Positions 18,511 through 28,045 of a stretch of 64,000 nucleotides of DNA are shown here, piece by piece; within the stretch, counting starts at the first letter, position 1, and every line of letters starts with the position of its first letter. The stretch covers positions 2,542,001 through 2,606,000 of the forward strand of contig NZ_JAQLOI010000001.1 of NCBI RefSeq assembly GCF_028204155.1. The letters run 5' to 3'. The DNA comes from Vibrio algarum (lineage in GTDB: Bacteria; Pseudomonadota; Gammaproteobacteria; Enterobacterales; Vibrionaceae). Under the pieces are notes generated by a model that had not been told where the DNA came from, ran no database searches, and worked only from the letters and a program-made list of their open reading frames with translations. The position numbers and the translations under genes were made by a program.

Positions 18511-18551
18511 AATAAAGGGTTAACCCGACTTTCGTTGGTTAACCCTTTATT
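18511..18551. terminator. Bidirectional terminator between the ligase operon and tdk
   Basis: A perfect 15-bp inverted repeat, AATAAAGGGTTAACC paired with GGTTAACCCTTTATT, with an 11-base loop. It lies between convergent genes and ends in A/T-rich flanks on both sides, fitting termination in both directions. Confidence 0.85.
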
Positions 18552-18575
18552 ATTTTGCTCAACGTTTAACTTAAA

Positions 18576-19154
18576 TTATTTACCTAACGCTTCTTTATAG
18601 TGCAATCGACACATTGATACGTATTTGTCATTGCCACCAATCGCAACCTGATCACCTTCTGCAATAGGGTTTCCACTTTCGTCGGTACGAATAACCATAT
18701 TAGCTTTTCGACCGCAATGACAGATCGTTTTCAGCTCGACCAACTTATCTGCCCATGAAAGCAGATACTTGCTCCCTTCGAAAAGTTCGCCTTGGAAATC
18801 GGTACGCAAACCATAACAAAGCGCAGGGATATTAAGCTTATCAACCACTTCCGTTAGTTGATATACCTGTTCTTTCGTCAGAAACTGACATTCATCCACT
18901 AGAATGCAATGCAGCTTTTTTTCACTGTTTAGCTTTTCAATTTCTGCATACATGTTTGAATCGTTGCGAAATAAATGAGCATCAGATTGTAAACCAATCC
19001 TTGAGCTAACCTTACCTACACCATAACGATCGTCCAGAGCCGCCGTAAAAATCACGGGATTCATGCCACGTTCTTGATAGTTGAAGGAAGATTGTAGAAG
19101 TGTCGTCGACTTACCCGCATTCATTGACGAGTAATAAAAATACATCTGAGCCAT
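18576..19154 (-). CDS. tdk: Thymidine kinase
   Basis: 192 residues, type II thymidine kinase. P-loop 'SSMNAGKSTTLLQ' near the N-terminus, Walker B-type 'LVDECQFL', and a zinc-binding lasso with Cys pairs at 'CHCGRKA' and 'CRLHYK'. It phosphorylates thymidine for DNA-precursor salvage in the cytoplasm. Convergent with the ATP-grasp operon and downstream of cysS, from which a 119-base gap with inverted repeats separates it. Confidence 0.97.
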   Translation of the reverse strand: MAQMYFYYSSMNAGKSTTLLQSSFNYQERGMNPVIFTAALDDRYGVGKVSSRIGLQSDAHLFRNDSNMYAEIEKLNSEKKLHCILVDECQFLTKEQVYQLTEVVDKLNIPALCYGLRTDFQGELFEGSKYLLSWADKLVELKTICHCGRKANMVIRTDESGNPIAEGDQVAIGGNDKYVSMCRLHYKEALGK

Positions 19155-19160
19155 GATTGA

Positions 19161-19247
19161 TTCTCGGTTCTGGTTCTCGGTTCATCAAACTGAATATTGG
19201 CCGTTACTCTACTAACACGCGAACCGAGAAAACGCGTTACGAGTAAC
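19161..19247. repeat. Cluster of short direct and inverted repeats between tdk and cysS
   Basis: TTCTCGGTTC occurs twice (19161-19170 and 19174-19183) and its complement GAACCGAGAA once (19221-19230). A second pair GTTACTC (19203-19209) and GAGTAAC (19241-19247) interlocks with the first. The arrangement can form alternative stems or a pseudoknot-like fold; it resembles small repeats scattered between Vibrio genes. Function unknown. Confidence 0.5.
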
Positions 19248-19273
19248 CGCCTATATTAATCTTTAAGTTAGGC

Positions 19274-20656
19274 CTAACCTTTTCGCCACGTTGTACCTTC
19301 AGGACCATCTTCTAAAACAATGCCTAATTCCGCCAATTTGTCCCGTGCAAGATCGGCGTTCGCCCAATCTTTAGACGCTCGAGAATCGTTACGTAGCTTA
19401 ATAAGCGCTTCTATTTCAGCAACTTCATCATCATCTCCTGAAGTGCCTTTCAAAAAGGCCTCAGGATCTTGATGGAGGATACCGATAACATCCGCTAACT
19501 CACGCATCAGTGCACCAAGTTTAGAAGCCAGTTGAATATCTTCTGCCTTAACTCTGTTTACTTCTCGTGCCATATCAAAAAGCACCGAGTAAGCTTCAGG
19601 CGTATTAAAATCATCATTCATTGCATTAGAAAAACGACTTACATACTCATCATTGGATGCTGGTTCTGCATCAATATCGAGCCCTCGCAAGGCCGTATAT
19701 AGACGCTCTAAGGCGGAACGGGCTTGATTAAGGTTCTCTTCACTGTAGTTCAATTGGCTACGATAATGTCCAGACATCAGGAAGTAACGGACCGTTTCAG
19801 CATCATAATGACTTAGTACATCGCGAATGGTAAAAAAGTTACCCAATGATTTAGACATTTTTTCTTTGTCTATCATCACCATACCACTATGCATCCACGT
19901 ATTTACGTACTGGGTATCGTGAGCACAGCAAGATTGAGCAATCTCATTCTCATGATGTGGGAATTGCAGATCAGAACCGCCGCCATGAATATCGAAATGA
20001 TTACCTAAAATAGCCGAGTTCATGGCTGAACATTCGATATGCCAACCAGGTCGACCGTTACCCCAAGGTGACTCCCAAATAGGTTCACCGGGTTTAGACA
20101 TCTTCCACAACACAAAATCCAAAGGGCTACGTTTCGCACTTTCAATATCTACTCGCGCACCCGCTTGTAATTGATCTAGATCTTGCTTGGATAACTTGCC
20201 ATATTCATTGAATTTTTTAACTTCAAACATAACATCACCGTTATCGGCAACGTACGCGAAACCACGTTCAATTAACTTCTCGACAAGATCGATAATCTCT
20301 TGGATATAATGTGTCGCTCTTGGCTCCACATCTGGACGTTTCATATTTAATGCGTCGAAATCTTGATACATGTCTTGGATCAGACGCTCTGTCAGAGATT
20401 CGCAACTCTCACCATTTTCGGCTGCTCGTTTAATAATTTTATCGTCAATATCGGTAATATTACGCACAAAATTAAGATCATAGCCAAGAAAACGCAGATA
20501 ACGCGAAATGACATCAAAAGAGACAAATGTACGACCGTGACCGATATGACAGAGATCATAAATGGTTACCCCACACACATACATGCCAATTTTACCGGCA
20601 GTGATTGGTTTAAATTCCTCTTTTGTACGTGTGAGTGTGTTATATATTTTTAACAT
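19274..20656 (-). CDS. cysS: Cysteinyl-tRNA synthetase
   Basis: 460 residues, class I synthetase. The HIGH-type motif is 'CHIGHGRTFVSFD' and the KMSKS loop 'KEKMSKSLGNFF'. Zinc ligands are in 'VCGVTIYDLCHIGH', 'ECSAM' and 'HHENE'. It charges tRNA-Cys. Divergent from ppiB, with about 240 bases between them. Confidence 0.98.
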   Translation of the reverse strand: MLKIYNTLTRTKEEFKPITAGKIGMYVCGVTIYDLCHIGHGRTFVSFDVISRYLRFLGYDLNFVRNITDIDDKIIKRAAENGESCESLTERLIQDMYQDFDALNMKRPDVEPRATHYIQEIIDLVEKLIERGFAYVADNGDVMFEVKKFNEYGKLSKQDLDQLQAGARVDIESAKRSPLDFVLWKMSKPGEPIWESPWGNGRPGWHIECSAMNSAILGNHFDIHGGGSDLQFPHHENEIAQSCCAHDTQYVNTWMHSGMVMIDKEKMSKSLGNFFTIRDVLSHYDAETVRYFLMSGHYRSQLNYSEENLNQARSALERLYTALRGLDIDAEPASNDEYVSRFSNAMNDDFNTPEAYSVLFDMAREVNRVKAEDIQLASKLGALMRELADVIGILHQDPEAFLKGTSGDDDEVAEIEALIKLRNDSRASKDWANADLARDKLAELGIVLEDGPEGTTWRKG

Positions 20657-20897
20657 GATCTCTATCTGGTCTTATTGAAATTAAATAGGCGGTGAGTATA
20701 TCAATTCCAGTTTGAATAGGTAACCGTTTTTGTCTCAGTTGTTTAGCATCGAACCATGACGCTTTATAAATACTAGAGTCACCCCCAAAGCTCTGCTCAA
20801 GAAGCCATCAAGTAGAACAAAATGAAGCATATTTGCTTGTTTGCTGTGTTAAGCTAGAATCCATACTTCAGAACAAAACAATGAAAAGGTAAAAATC

Positions 20898-21392
20898 ATG
20901 ATCATCCTTCACACTAATTTTGGTGATATCAAAGTTCAGCTTAACGAAGAAAAAGCACCAGAAACTAGCGCGAATTTCCTTCAATATTGTCGTGACGGTT
21001 TTTACGACAACACTCTTTTCCACCGTGTTATCGATGGCTTCATGATCCAAGGCGGCGGTATGACGTCTGGCTTGAAAGAGAAAACAACCCGTGCGTCAAT
21101 TAAAAACGAAGCGAACAATGGGCTAAGCAATAGCGTTGGTACATTAGCGATGGCACGTACAATGGAACCGCACTCAGCAAGCTCTCAGTTTTTCATCAAC
21201 GTAAACAACAACACGTTTTTAGATTTTAAATCTGAAAGCATGGACGGTTGGGGTTACTGTGTATTTGCAGAAGTTGTTGAAGGCATGGACATTGTTAACA
21301 AAATTAAAGCAGTAAGCACAGGTTCTATGGGTATGCATCAAGATGTACCACTAGAAGAAGTACTGATTACTGGAACAACAATCGAAGAGTAA
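20898..21392 (+). CDS. ppiB: Cytoplasmic peptidyl-prolyl isomerase B (cyclophilin)
   Basis: 164 residues without signal peptide. Cyclophilin motif 'LFHRVIDGFMIQGGG' with the active-site Arg, and 'SSQFFINVNNNTFLDF' later. It speeds cis-trans isomerisation of prolyl bonds during folding. An AAAGGT ribosome binding site precedes the start. Followed by a tight terminator hairpin before lpxH. Confidence 0.97.
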   Translation: MIILHTNFGDIKVQLNEEKAPETSANFLQYCRDGFYDNTLFHRVIDGFMIQGGGMTSGLKEKTTRASIKNEANNGLSNSVGTLAMARTMEPHSASSQFFINVNNNTFLDFKSESMDGWGYCVFAEVVEGMDIVNKIKAVSTGSMGMHQDVPLEEVLITGTTIEE

Positions 21393-21398
21393 AAAGAT

Positions 21399-21420
21399 GG
21401 GGAGTTACGACTCCCCTATT
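21399..21420 (+). terminator. Terminator hairpin between ppiB and lpxH
   Basis: GGGGAGT pairs with ACTCCCC around a TACG tetraloop, followed by TATTATT. It lies 6 bases after the ppiB stop and just before the lpxH start, and also argues against an lpxH start at 21397, which would lie inside the hairpin. Confidence 0.7.
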
Positions 21421-21423
21421 ATT

Positions 21424-22151
21424 ATGCCCACTTTATTTATATCAGATTTACACCTCACCCCTTCTCGACCCGATATTACAGAAAGCTTTACAAAATTCAT
21501 GGATACGCAAGCAGTAAAAGCTGACGCCCTGTATGTTTTGGGGGATCTTTTTGAGTTTTGGATTGGCGATGACGATGATAGCGACTTTAGTATTGCCATA
21601 AAAAATCAATTTAAGGCATTGGTTGAATCCGGCGTCCCTTGCTTTTTTATACAGGGTAATCGCGACTTTTTGGTCGGTAAACGCTTTGAAAAAGAGACAG
21701 GTATGACTCTACTCGATGAAGTATGTGTCATAGACCTTTATGGAGAGCAGGCGGTGATTCTTCATGGCGACACTCTATGTACCGATGATATCAAGTATCA
21801 AGCCTACCGAGAAAAAGTACACCAACCTTGGCTGCAATGGATTTATAATCGTCTACCGTTCTCGCTTAAAAAGAAAATAGTCTCTAAGGTTCAATCCGAT
21901 ATTGGCGAAGAAAAAAAGAGAAGTCGCTAGACATCATGGATGTAAATCAAGAAACCGTTGAAAGGGTTCTCGCAAAACATAATACAAGTCTCATGATTCA
22001 CGGCCATACACATCGACCAAATGTACATAAATTCTCTGTTAAAGGGACGGAATGTACTCGAATAGTGCTAGGTGATTGGTACGAACAGTGCTCCATCTTA
22101 AGCTACAGTAAAGGTTCATATTCGCTAGAAAATCGCGCGTATGATAACTAA
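21424..22151 (+). CDS. lpxH: LpxH, UDP-2,3-diacylglucosamine hydrolase (apparent -1 frameshift)
   Basis: Calcineurin-like metallophosphoesterase of lipid A biosynthesis that releases lipid X. Start chosen at MPTLFISDLHLTPSRPD; metal ligands are in 'SDLHL', 'GDLFEFWIG', 'GNRDFLVG', 'LHGDTLCTDD' and 'IHGHTHRP'. The frame is broken after 'SDIGEEK' at an A7 run (21911-21917); eight A would fuse the two parts into a protein of about 242 residues, close to the E. coli length of 240. lpxH is normally essential, so a sequencing under-call is by far the best explanation. The run also forms an in-register A_AAA_AAG heptamer. Confidence 0.93.
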
Positions 22152-22264
22152 TTAACAGTTTGGTCATAAAAGATCCGCTAATTTAGGTGACAATGATGCT
22201 TTTTTTCATAAAGCATCATAATATTTAATGACATAACAATAATACGAGCAAATAAACCCGATAA

Positions 22265-23478
22265 ATGAAATACTCATACGTGGCCCGTCAACCAATACTT
22301 GATACTGAAAAAAATACCGTCGCCTATGAGCTTCTTTTTAGGGACGGTCCTAAAAATACCTTTCCTGAAATCGAACCAGAAAAAGCAACCAATAGGCTAT
22401 TATCCGATCAATTTTTAGGTAGTGAATACCGTGCCATTGGTGACAAGCTAGGGTTCGTTAATTTTCCTTACCAAAGCTTAATTAATCAAATACCGACACT
22501 TTTTCCCAAAGAAAAAATCGTCATCGAAATATTAGAAGACTGTGAACCTAGCGACGAACTGCTCAAGGCAATTATTACCCTTAAAAATAAAGGATATAAG
22601 ATTGCACTAGATGACTTTGTCCCTAGTCCAGCTTGGAAGCGATTCCTTCCTTATGTTCAGATTATTAAGTTTGACATTCAAATTGTTCCTATCAGTAAAG
22701 CGAAAAGGTTTATCGAGCGTTTAAAAGGCTCAAAAATAGAATTTCTTGCCGAAAAGGTCGAGACATACGACGAATATCAAGATGCTATTGCTGCGGGTTT
22801 TGTTTATTTTCAAGGTTACTTCTTTAGTAAACCAGAAATGATCCAACAAAAATCGATAGAACCTTCTTTCCTTACTGTTGTTCAACTTTGTAAAGCCATA
22901 GCTACAAAAGAAGTCGACTACTCTGAAGTAGAACGCATAGTCGCAGCGGATGTCACTCTCTCATACAAACTGCTACGATATGTCAATTCTTCCGCACTTC
23001 TCTCTTCGAAAATTCAATCCTTTCATCAAGCACTTGCTTACTTAGGTGAAGATAAACTAAGGAAGTTTGTTTCTCTTGTTGCTATCGCTTCAACTGAATT
23101 AGCTAAGCCCGAGTCACTTTATAACTTGTCAATTCAACGGGCAAGATACTGTGAACTTTTAACTGGCTGTGCCGCTAAAAAAACCTATCCAGTCAGGCCT
23201 TTTTAACCGGTATATTTTCTTTACTCGATTCCTTATTAGATCAGTCTCTTGAGGCTATCGTTGATTCAATACCTATCGACGATGCTATTAAAAAAGCACT
23301 GTTAGCACAAGAAGGTGATCTAGGGGATATTCTTAAGCTTGCCGTTGCATACGAACGTGCCGATTGGGATGCAGTAAACGAATTAAGCCAACAACTGAAA
23401 ATCGATAAACAGTGCTTAGGCGATTGTTATGAAAAATCCGTTGAATGGACAGAAGAGCTCTTTAGTGGGCCAACGTAA
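22265..23478 (+). CDS. EAL-HDOD regulatory protein (apparent -1 frameshift)
   Basis: Residues 1-200 form an EAL-type domain ('ARQPILDTEKNTVAYELLFR', 'IALDDF', 'EFLAEKVET'), the rest an HDOD domain ('LSYKLLRYVNSSAL', 'ALAYLGEDKLRKFVSLVA'). Proteins of this layout act in cyclic-di-GMP-linked control of motility and biofilm in Vibrio. The EAL core motif reads E-L-L, so catalysis is uncertain. The frame breaks at an A7 run (23177-23183); eight A restore 'AFLTGIFSLLDSLLDQ', the normal continuation, and the gene runs to the TAA at 23476-23478, about 404 residues in total. A sequencing under-call is likely. Confidence 0.82.
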
Positions 23479-23560
23479 ACATGAAATTTTTGCCACTAGA
23501 TTGGCAGATCATATTAAACCCCACCATTCTTAAAATGATGGCTGTGTTAAAGGAGTAAAC

Positions 23561-24022
23561 ATGTCTCACTGCCCTTGCGGAAGCGCTAAGGCCTATACCG
23601 AATGCTGCCAACCAATACACCAAAACCACGCACTAGCTATTTTACCCGAACAGCTAATGCGCGCCAGATATTGCGCCCACGTCCTTAAACTTATCGACTT
23701 TGTCATAAAAACTTATCACCCAAGTTGCGATGCAGAAAGCCAAAGAGACGGCATAACGGAGTCGGTAAATATGGGTTGGCAAAGACTAGAAGTGGTTGAT
23801 GCTCCGCTACCAATAGGTGATACCGGTTTTGTCGAATTTAAAGCTTATCTCGTCGAACAAGGTACAGAACAGTGCATGCACGAACGCTCACGCTTTATCA
23901 AAGAACACGATTTTTGGTACTATATTGATGGTGAATTTCCAGCAGAACAGGCGAAAAAAACCGGACGAAATGACCCTTGTGGTTGTGGGAGTGGCAAAAA
24001 ATTCAAAAAGTGCTGTGGATAA
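23561..24022 (+). CDS. ychJ: YchJ family protein with two SEC-C zinc motifs
   Basis: 153 residues. A SEC-C-type metal-binding motif is at each end: 'CPCGSAKAYTECC' near the start and 'GRNDPCGCGSGKKFKKCCG' at the C-terminus. The middle contains an NTF2-like fold ('RARYCAHVLKLIDFVIKTYHPS'). It matches the YchJ/UPF0225 family in length and order; its function is not known. Convergent with the his operon, sharing the terminator region. Confidence 0.9.
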   Translation: MSHCPCGSAKAYTECCQPIHQNHALAILPEQLMRARYCAHVLKLIDFVIKTYHPSCDAESQRDGITESVNMGWQRLEVVDAPLPIGDTGFVEFKAYLVEQGTEQCMHERSRFIKEHDFWYYIDGEFPAEQAKKTGRNDPCGCGSGKKFKKCCG

Positions 24023-24024
24023 AA

Positions 24025-24057
24025 CAAAAAAGGTGCGTAGAAATAAATCTACGCACC
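24025..24057 (-). terminator. Rho-independent terminator of the his operon
   Basis: GGTGCGTAG (24032-24040) pairs with CTACGCACC (24049-24057); on the minus strand it is followed by a T6 run. It lies 43 bases after the hisIE stop. Confidence 0.88.
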
Positions 24058-24099
24058 GATACGCTTAGCAATGGCCATTAGAGTTAGACGTTCTATAAA

Positions 24100-24738
24100 C
24101 TATTTATGTCGCTCTTTAAGCTTATTCACAACATCATTCATAGATAACCCTTGGTCTTGTAAAAGCACCAACAAGTGATAAATAAGATCAGCGGATTCAC
24201 ATACTAACTCCGCCTTGTCACCCGACGTTGCCGCAAGCGCGACTTCAACGCCTTCTTCACCGACTTTCTGCGATATACGCTTGGTACCACGGGCGTATAG
24301 GCTGGCAGTATAAGAGGAATCAGGATCGGCATCTTTGCGAGCAGCCAATAAAGATTCAAGTTGATGAAGCCACACCATTTGCGAAGCTTCTGCATTATCT
24401 GCATCAAAACAAGTTGTGGTTCCAGTATGGCAAGTCGGCCCAATAGGATTGACCAAAACAAGCAAAGTATCGTTATCACAATCTAAAGAAATATTTTTAA
24501 GTTGTAGCACGTTACCCGATGTTTCACCTTTCGTCCAAAGACGAGACTTTGTACGAGAGAAAAAAGTCACTTGTTCAGTTTCTAGTGTTTTTTCTAACGC
24601 TTCTGGGTTCATATATCCCATCATGAGCACTTGGCTAGACTGAAAGTCTTGTACGATCGCTGGTACTAGTCCATCTACCTTGTCCCAATCAATTCTATCA
24701 ACCAAACTACCGATTTTAGTCTCTACTGAGCTACTCAT
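24100..24738 (-). CDS. hisI: Bifunctional phosphoribosyl-AMP cyclohydrolase / phosphoribosyl-ATP pyrophosphatase
   Basis: 212 residues, the HisIE fusion. N-terminal HisI domain contains 'LMMGYMNPEALEKTL', 'TKGETSGN' and the metal-binding 'CDNDTLLVLVNPIGPTCHTG'; C-terminal HisE domain has 'ISQKVGEEGVEVALAA'. It performs steps 2 and 3 of histidine synthesis. Last gene of the operon, overlapping hisF by 4 bases. Confidence 0.97.
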   Translation of the reverse strand: MSSSVETKIGSLVDRIDWDKVDGLVPAIVQDFQSSQVLMMGYMNPEALEKTLETEQVTFFSRTKSRLWTKGETSGNVLQLKNISLDCDNDTLLVLVNPIGPTCHTGTTTCFDADNAEASQMVWLHQLESLLAARKDADPDSSYTASLYARGTKRISQKVGEEGVEVALAATSGDKAELVCESADLIYHLLVLLQDQGLSMNDVVNKLKERHK

Positions 24739-25508
24739 AAACGTATCTCCACGCCTTCTTTTTTCAAATATGTTTTTAGTTCACCAATATTGATGACTTG
24801 TTTGTGGAAAACGGAAGCAGCAAGCGCTCCATCTACGTTGGTCTTCTTGTAAGCCTCAGCAAAATGTTCCATTGCACCAGCACCACCAGAAGCAATCAGT
24901 GGAACATGGCACACTTCTCGAACCATATTAAGCTGTTCGATATCGTAACCGTTGCGAACCCCATCTTGGTTCATCATGTTCAATACTATTTCGCCAGCAC
25001 CACGCTTTTGAACCTCTTTAACCCAGTCTCGCGTTTCCCATTTAGTGGCTTTGGTACGCTCTTCATCACCGGTAAATTGGTACACTTGGTACTTACCGGT
25101 TTCCGCGTCAAAATAAGAGTCAATACCCACAACAATACACTGAACACCAAATTTATCGGCAAGATCAGTAATCAGCTCTGGGTTAGCAAGTGCTGGTGAA
25201 TTGATCGACACTTTATCTGCTCCGAACTCAAGGATACGAGAAGCGTCTTCGGCAGACTTAATGCCACCTGCAACGCAAAAAGGTATATCAATAACTTCGG
25301 CAACGCGGGCTACCCAGCTTTTATCGACAACGCGACCATCAGATGATGCGGTAATATCGTAAAAAACCAGTTCGTCAGCGCCCTCTTCAGCGTATCGCTG
25401 AGCGAGAGGAACGATATCGCCAATTATCTCATGATTGCGAAATTGAACACCTTTAACCACTTGTCCATCACGGACATCCAAACAAGGAATTATTCGCTTA
25501 GCCAGCAT
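24735..25508 (-). CDS. hisF: Imidazole glycerol phosphate synthase cyclase subunit
   Basis: 257 residues, TIM barrel. 'MLAKRIIPCLDVRDGQVVKG' with catalytic Asp (CLDV), and the second acid in 'IVVGIDSYFD'. It uses ammonia from HisH to form IGP and AICAR. Overlaps hisA by 19 bases at its start. Confidence 0.98.
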   Translation of the reverse strand: MLAKRIIPCLDVRDGQVVKGVQFRNHEIIGDIVPLAQRYAEEGADELVFYDITASSDGRVVDKSWVARVAEVIDIPFCVAGGIKSAEDASRILEFGADKVSINSPALANPELITDLADKFGVQCIVVGIDSYFDAETGKYQVYQFTGDEERTKATKWETRDWVKEVQKRGAGEIVLNMMNQDGVRNGYDIEQLNMVREVCHVPLIASGGAGAMEHFAEAYKKTNVDGALAASVFHKQVINIGELKTYLKKEGVEIRL

Positions 25509-26227
25509 TGGAAAGCCTCCTCTGCGGTAAATTTACCATCTAACAGTGCACGACCAACAATAACACCGGCAACACCAGTCCCCTTAAGGGCTTCGATATC
25601 AGCTAGGCTGCCAATGCCCCCCGAGGACTGGAATTGAACCTGTGGATATAACTTACAAAGGTCAACATACAACTCAACGTTAGACCCCGCTAGCGTACCG
25701 TCGCGCGAGATATCCGTACAAAGTACATGTTGTAAGCCTACCGTCAGATAATCGTCTATCAAAGCTTCAATGGTGACACCTGAATCTTCTTGCCATCCAG
25801 AAATAGCCACTTTGCGCGTGCCGGCTTGATCGATATTAATATCTAATGCGAGAACAATTTTCTCAGCACCGTATTTTTCCATCCATCCTTTCACCATTTC
25901 TGGTTGTTTAACGGCCGTAGAGCCGACAACAACACGCTGCGCACCGGCATCTAGTAGCCCAACCACATCTTCTTCAGTTCTAACACCACCGCCAATTTGC
26001 ACGTTAGCAGGCGTGCTAGCAATTAAAGTCGCAATTAAATCGAGCTGACGAGCATGAATATCTTTAGCCCCAGTAAGGTCTACAAGGTGCAACCAGTTTG
26101 CACCGGCTTGATGGTAAAGATTGAACTGTTCTGCAGGGTCCACTTTATATTCAGTAACCTGACCATAGTCTCCTTGGAATAAGCGAACGACTTGGCCTTC
26201 AATTAAATCTAGTGCGGGAATAATCAC
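25490..26227 (-). CDS. hisA: HisA isomerase (ProFAR isomerase)
   Basis: 245 residues from a GTG start read as MIIPALDLIEG, chosen because AAGGA lies at the right distance and the family begins here; an upstream ATG at 26254 would add nine unusual residues. TIM barrel with catalytic Asp in 'PALDLIEG' and the second in 'CTDISRDGTLAG'. It isomerises the ProFAR intermediate in step 4 of the pathway. Confidence 0.96.
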   Translation of the reverse strand: MIIPALDLIEGQVVRLFQGDYGQVTEYKVDPAEQFNLYHQAGANWLHLVDLTGAKDIHARQLDLIATLIASTPANVQIGGGVRTEEDVVGLLDAGAQRVVVGSTAVKQPEMVKGWMEKYGAEKIVLALDINIDQAGTRKVAISGWQEDSGVTIEALIDDYLTVGLQHVLCTDISRDGTLAGSNVELYVDLCKLYPQVQFQSSGGIGSLADIEALKGTGVAGVIVGRALLDGKFTAEEAFQCWLSE

Positions 26228-26326
26228 AACAAAATCCTTTTTCCTATCATTCATTTTTACAACAAGCTTTAAACGGTTCTAAAAACAAATTCTAAGCATT
26301 CTAAAAATAACAATTTCAACGCGTTT

Positions 26327-26944
26327 CTATATAACTAGCTCTAAAAAGTTCTTAATTAATCGAGAGCCAGCCTTACTAGAGCGTTCTGGGTGAAATTGAA
26401 CACCATAATAGTTACCGCTTTGAACCGCCGCAGTAAACGGTTTACCGTAATCACAAGAAGCAATGGTGTCATCGCCAATAGGCATAGCGTAACTATGCAC
26501 AAAGTAGAAATACTCACCTTCTTCTATTCCGGCAAATAATGGGTTGCCTTTTTCAGCAGAGACCGTATTCCAGCCCATATGTGGCAAAGGTAATTCACCT
26601 GTATCCATTAATTTAACTTCGCCGTCACAGAGAGCGAGACATTCGACAATATCATTGCCAACCGACCCTTTCTCATAAGACAGTTTTCCAAGTAGTTGCA
26701 TACCCAAGCAGATACCCAGCAGTGGTTTCTCTACCTTTTTAACGAGTTCGATAAGATCACGTTCTGCGAGGTTTTTCATCGCTTCACTCGCGGTTCCTAC
26801 TCCTGGTAAAAACAGCTTATCTGCGGCTAAAACGACACTCGGTTCTTTTGATATTGTGACTGGGTAACCAAGACGTTCAATGGCAAATTTGACAGATGAC
26901 ACGTTGGCACAACCAGTATCGATGATGACGACATTCTGACTCAT
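26327..26944 (-). CDS. hisH: Imidazole glycerol phosphate synthase glutaminase subunit
   Basis: 205 residues from the ATG at 26944 (MSQNVVIIDTGCAN), which has AAGGAG upstream; the ATG at 26962 overlaps the hisB stop and is less likely. Class I glutamine amidotransferase with nucleophile Cys in 'LGICLGMQLL' and His/Glu in 'VQFHPERSS'. It supplies ammonia to HisF. Confidence 0.97.
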   Translation of the reverse strand: MSQNVVIIDTGCANVSSVKFAIERLGYPVTISKEPSVVLAADKLFLPGVGTASEAMKNLAERDLIELVKKVEKPLLGICLGMQLLGKLSYEKGSVGNDIVECLALCDGEVKLMDTGELPLPHMGWNTVSAEKGNPLFAGIEEGEYFYFVHSYAMPIGDDTIASCDYGKPFTAAVQSGNYYGVQFHPERSSKAGSRLIKNFLELVI

Positions 26945-26961
26945 CACGCTCTCCTTCTCCA

Positions 26962-28035
26962 TTAGAGTACGCCCTTACTACTTGGAAGCTCATTACCTTC
27001 AACCTTAATAGCTTGGCGAAGCGTACGTCCAAACGCTTTGAACAGACTTTCAATAATATGATGGTCATTGTCACCAGATGACGAAAGGTGCAGTGTGCAA
27101 GCAAGCGTATCGGTTAGCGAGCGGAAGAAATGCTCGACCATTTCCGTTGAAAGATCACCCACCAACTCACGGCCAAACTCGGCTTCAAATTTTAGATACG
27201 GACGACCTGACAGATCGAGCGCACACTGAGCTAAACATTCATCCATAGGCAGACTAAAGCCGAAACGACCAATACCACGCTTATCACCGAGGGCTTCTTT
27301 TAAAGCTTGCCCTAAAGCCAATGCTGTATCTTCAACAGAGTGATGGTCATCGATGTGTAGATCACCGTCGACGTTCACCTGCATTTGAAATGCACCATGA
27401 GTGGCAATTTGATCAAGCATATGATCAAAGAAACCTAACCCCGTGGAAATTTTATTTCCACCTTGGACATCTAAATTCACAGCGACAGAAATATCGGTCT
27501 CTTTTGTCGTTCTTACTACTTTCGCAACACGTTCATTGACGGTTAAATCACGTAAAATTGCAGGCCAGCCCATGGTCTTTGGGTTGTACTGAATACCACG
27601 TATCGCCATATTTTCCGCTAACTGAAGGTCTGTTTCACGATCACCAATAACCGCTGAGGTTTTGAAATCAACCTTTCCGTTCTGAAGATACTCTTTTACC
27701 ATACCTAATTTAGGTTTTCGGCAAGTACAGTTGTCTTCTTCAAAATGCGGGCACAGTAAAACATCATCAAATATCACACCTTGAGACTCAAAAATCTCCA
27801 TCATCATATTATGCGGTGCATCAAATTCGTCTTGAGGATAACTATCCGTTCCGAGTCCATCTTGATTTGTAACCATCACAAGACGGTAACCTGCGTTTTG
27901 CAAAGCCAAAAGACTTGGTATAACAAATGGTTCTAACTTGAGTTTATCTAAACGATCGACCTGAAAATCGATTGGTGGCTCAACAATTAAGGTGCCATCT
28001 CGGTCAATAAATAGAATTTTTTGTTGGTTGCTCAC
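26962..28035 (-). CDS. hisB: Bifunctional histidinol-phosphatase / imidazoleglycerol-phosphate dehydratase
   Basis: 357 residues. The N-terminal HAD phosphatase has 'FIDRDGTLIVEP' and zinc-binding Cys/His in 'CPHFEEDNCTCRKP'. The C-terminal IGPD domain has 'FFDHMLDQIATHG' and 'DDHHSVEDTALALG' manganese-binding motifs. Steps 6 and 8 of histidine synthesis; the fusion is typical of gammaproteobacteria. Confidence 0.98.
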   Translation of the reverse strand: MSNQQKILFIDRDGTLIVEPPIDFQVDRLDKLKLEPFVIPSLLALQNAGYRLVMVTNQDGLGTDSYPQDEFDAPHNMMMEIFESQGVIFDDVLLCPHFEEDNCTCRKPKLGMVKEYLQNGKVDFKTSAVIGDRETDLQLAENMAIRGIQYNPKTMGWPAILRDLTVNERVAKVVRTTKETDISVAVNLDVQGGNKISTGLGFFDHMLDQIATHGAFQMQVNVDGDLHIDDHHSVEDTALALGQALKEALGDKRGIGRFGFSLPMDECLAQCALDLSGRPYLKFEAEFGRELVGDLSTEMVEHFFRSLTDTLACTLHLSSSGDNDHHIIESLFKAFGRTLRQAIKVEGNELPSSKGVL

Positions 28036-28045
28036 TTAACTATCC

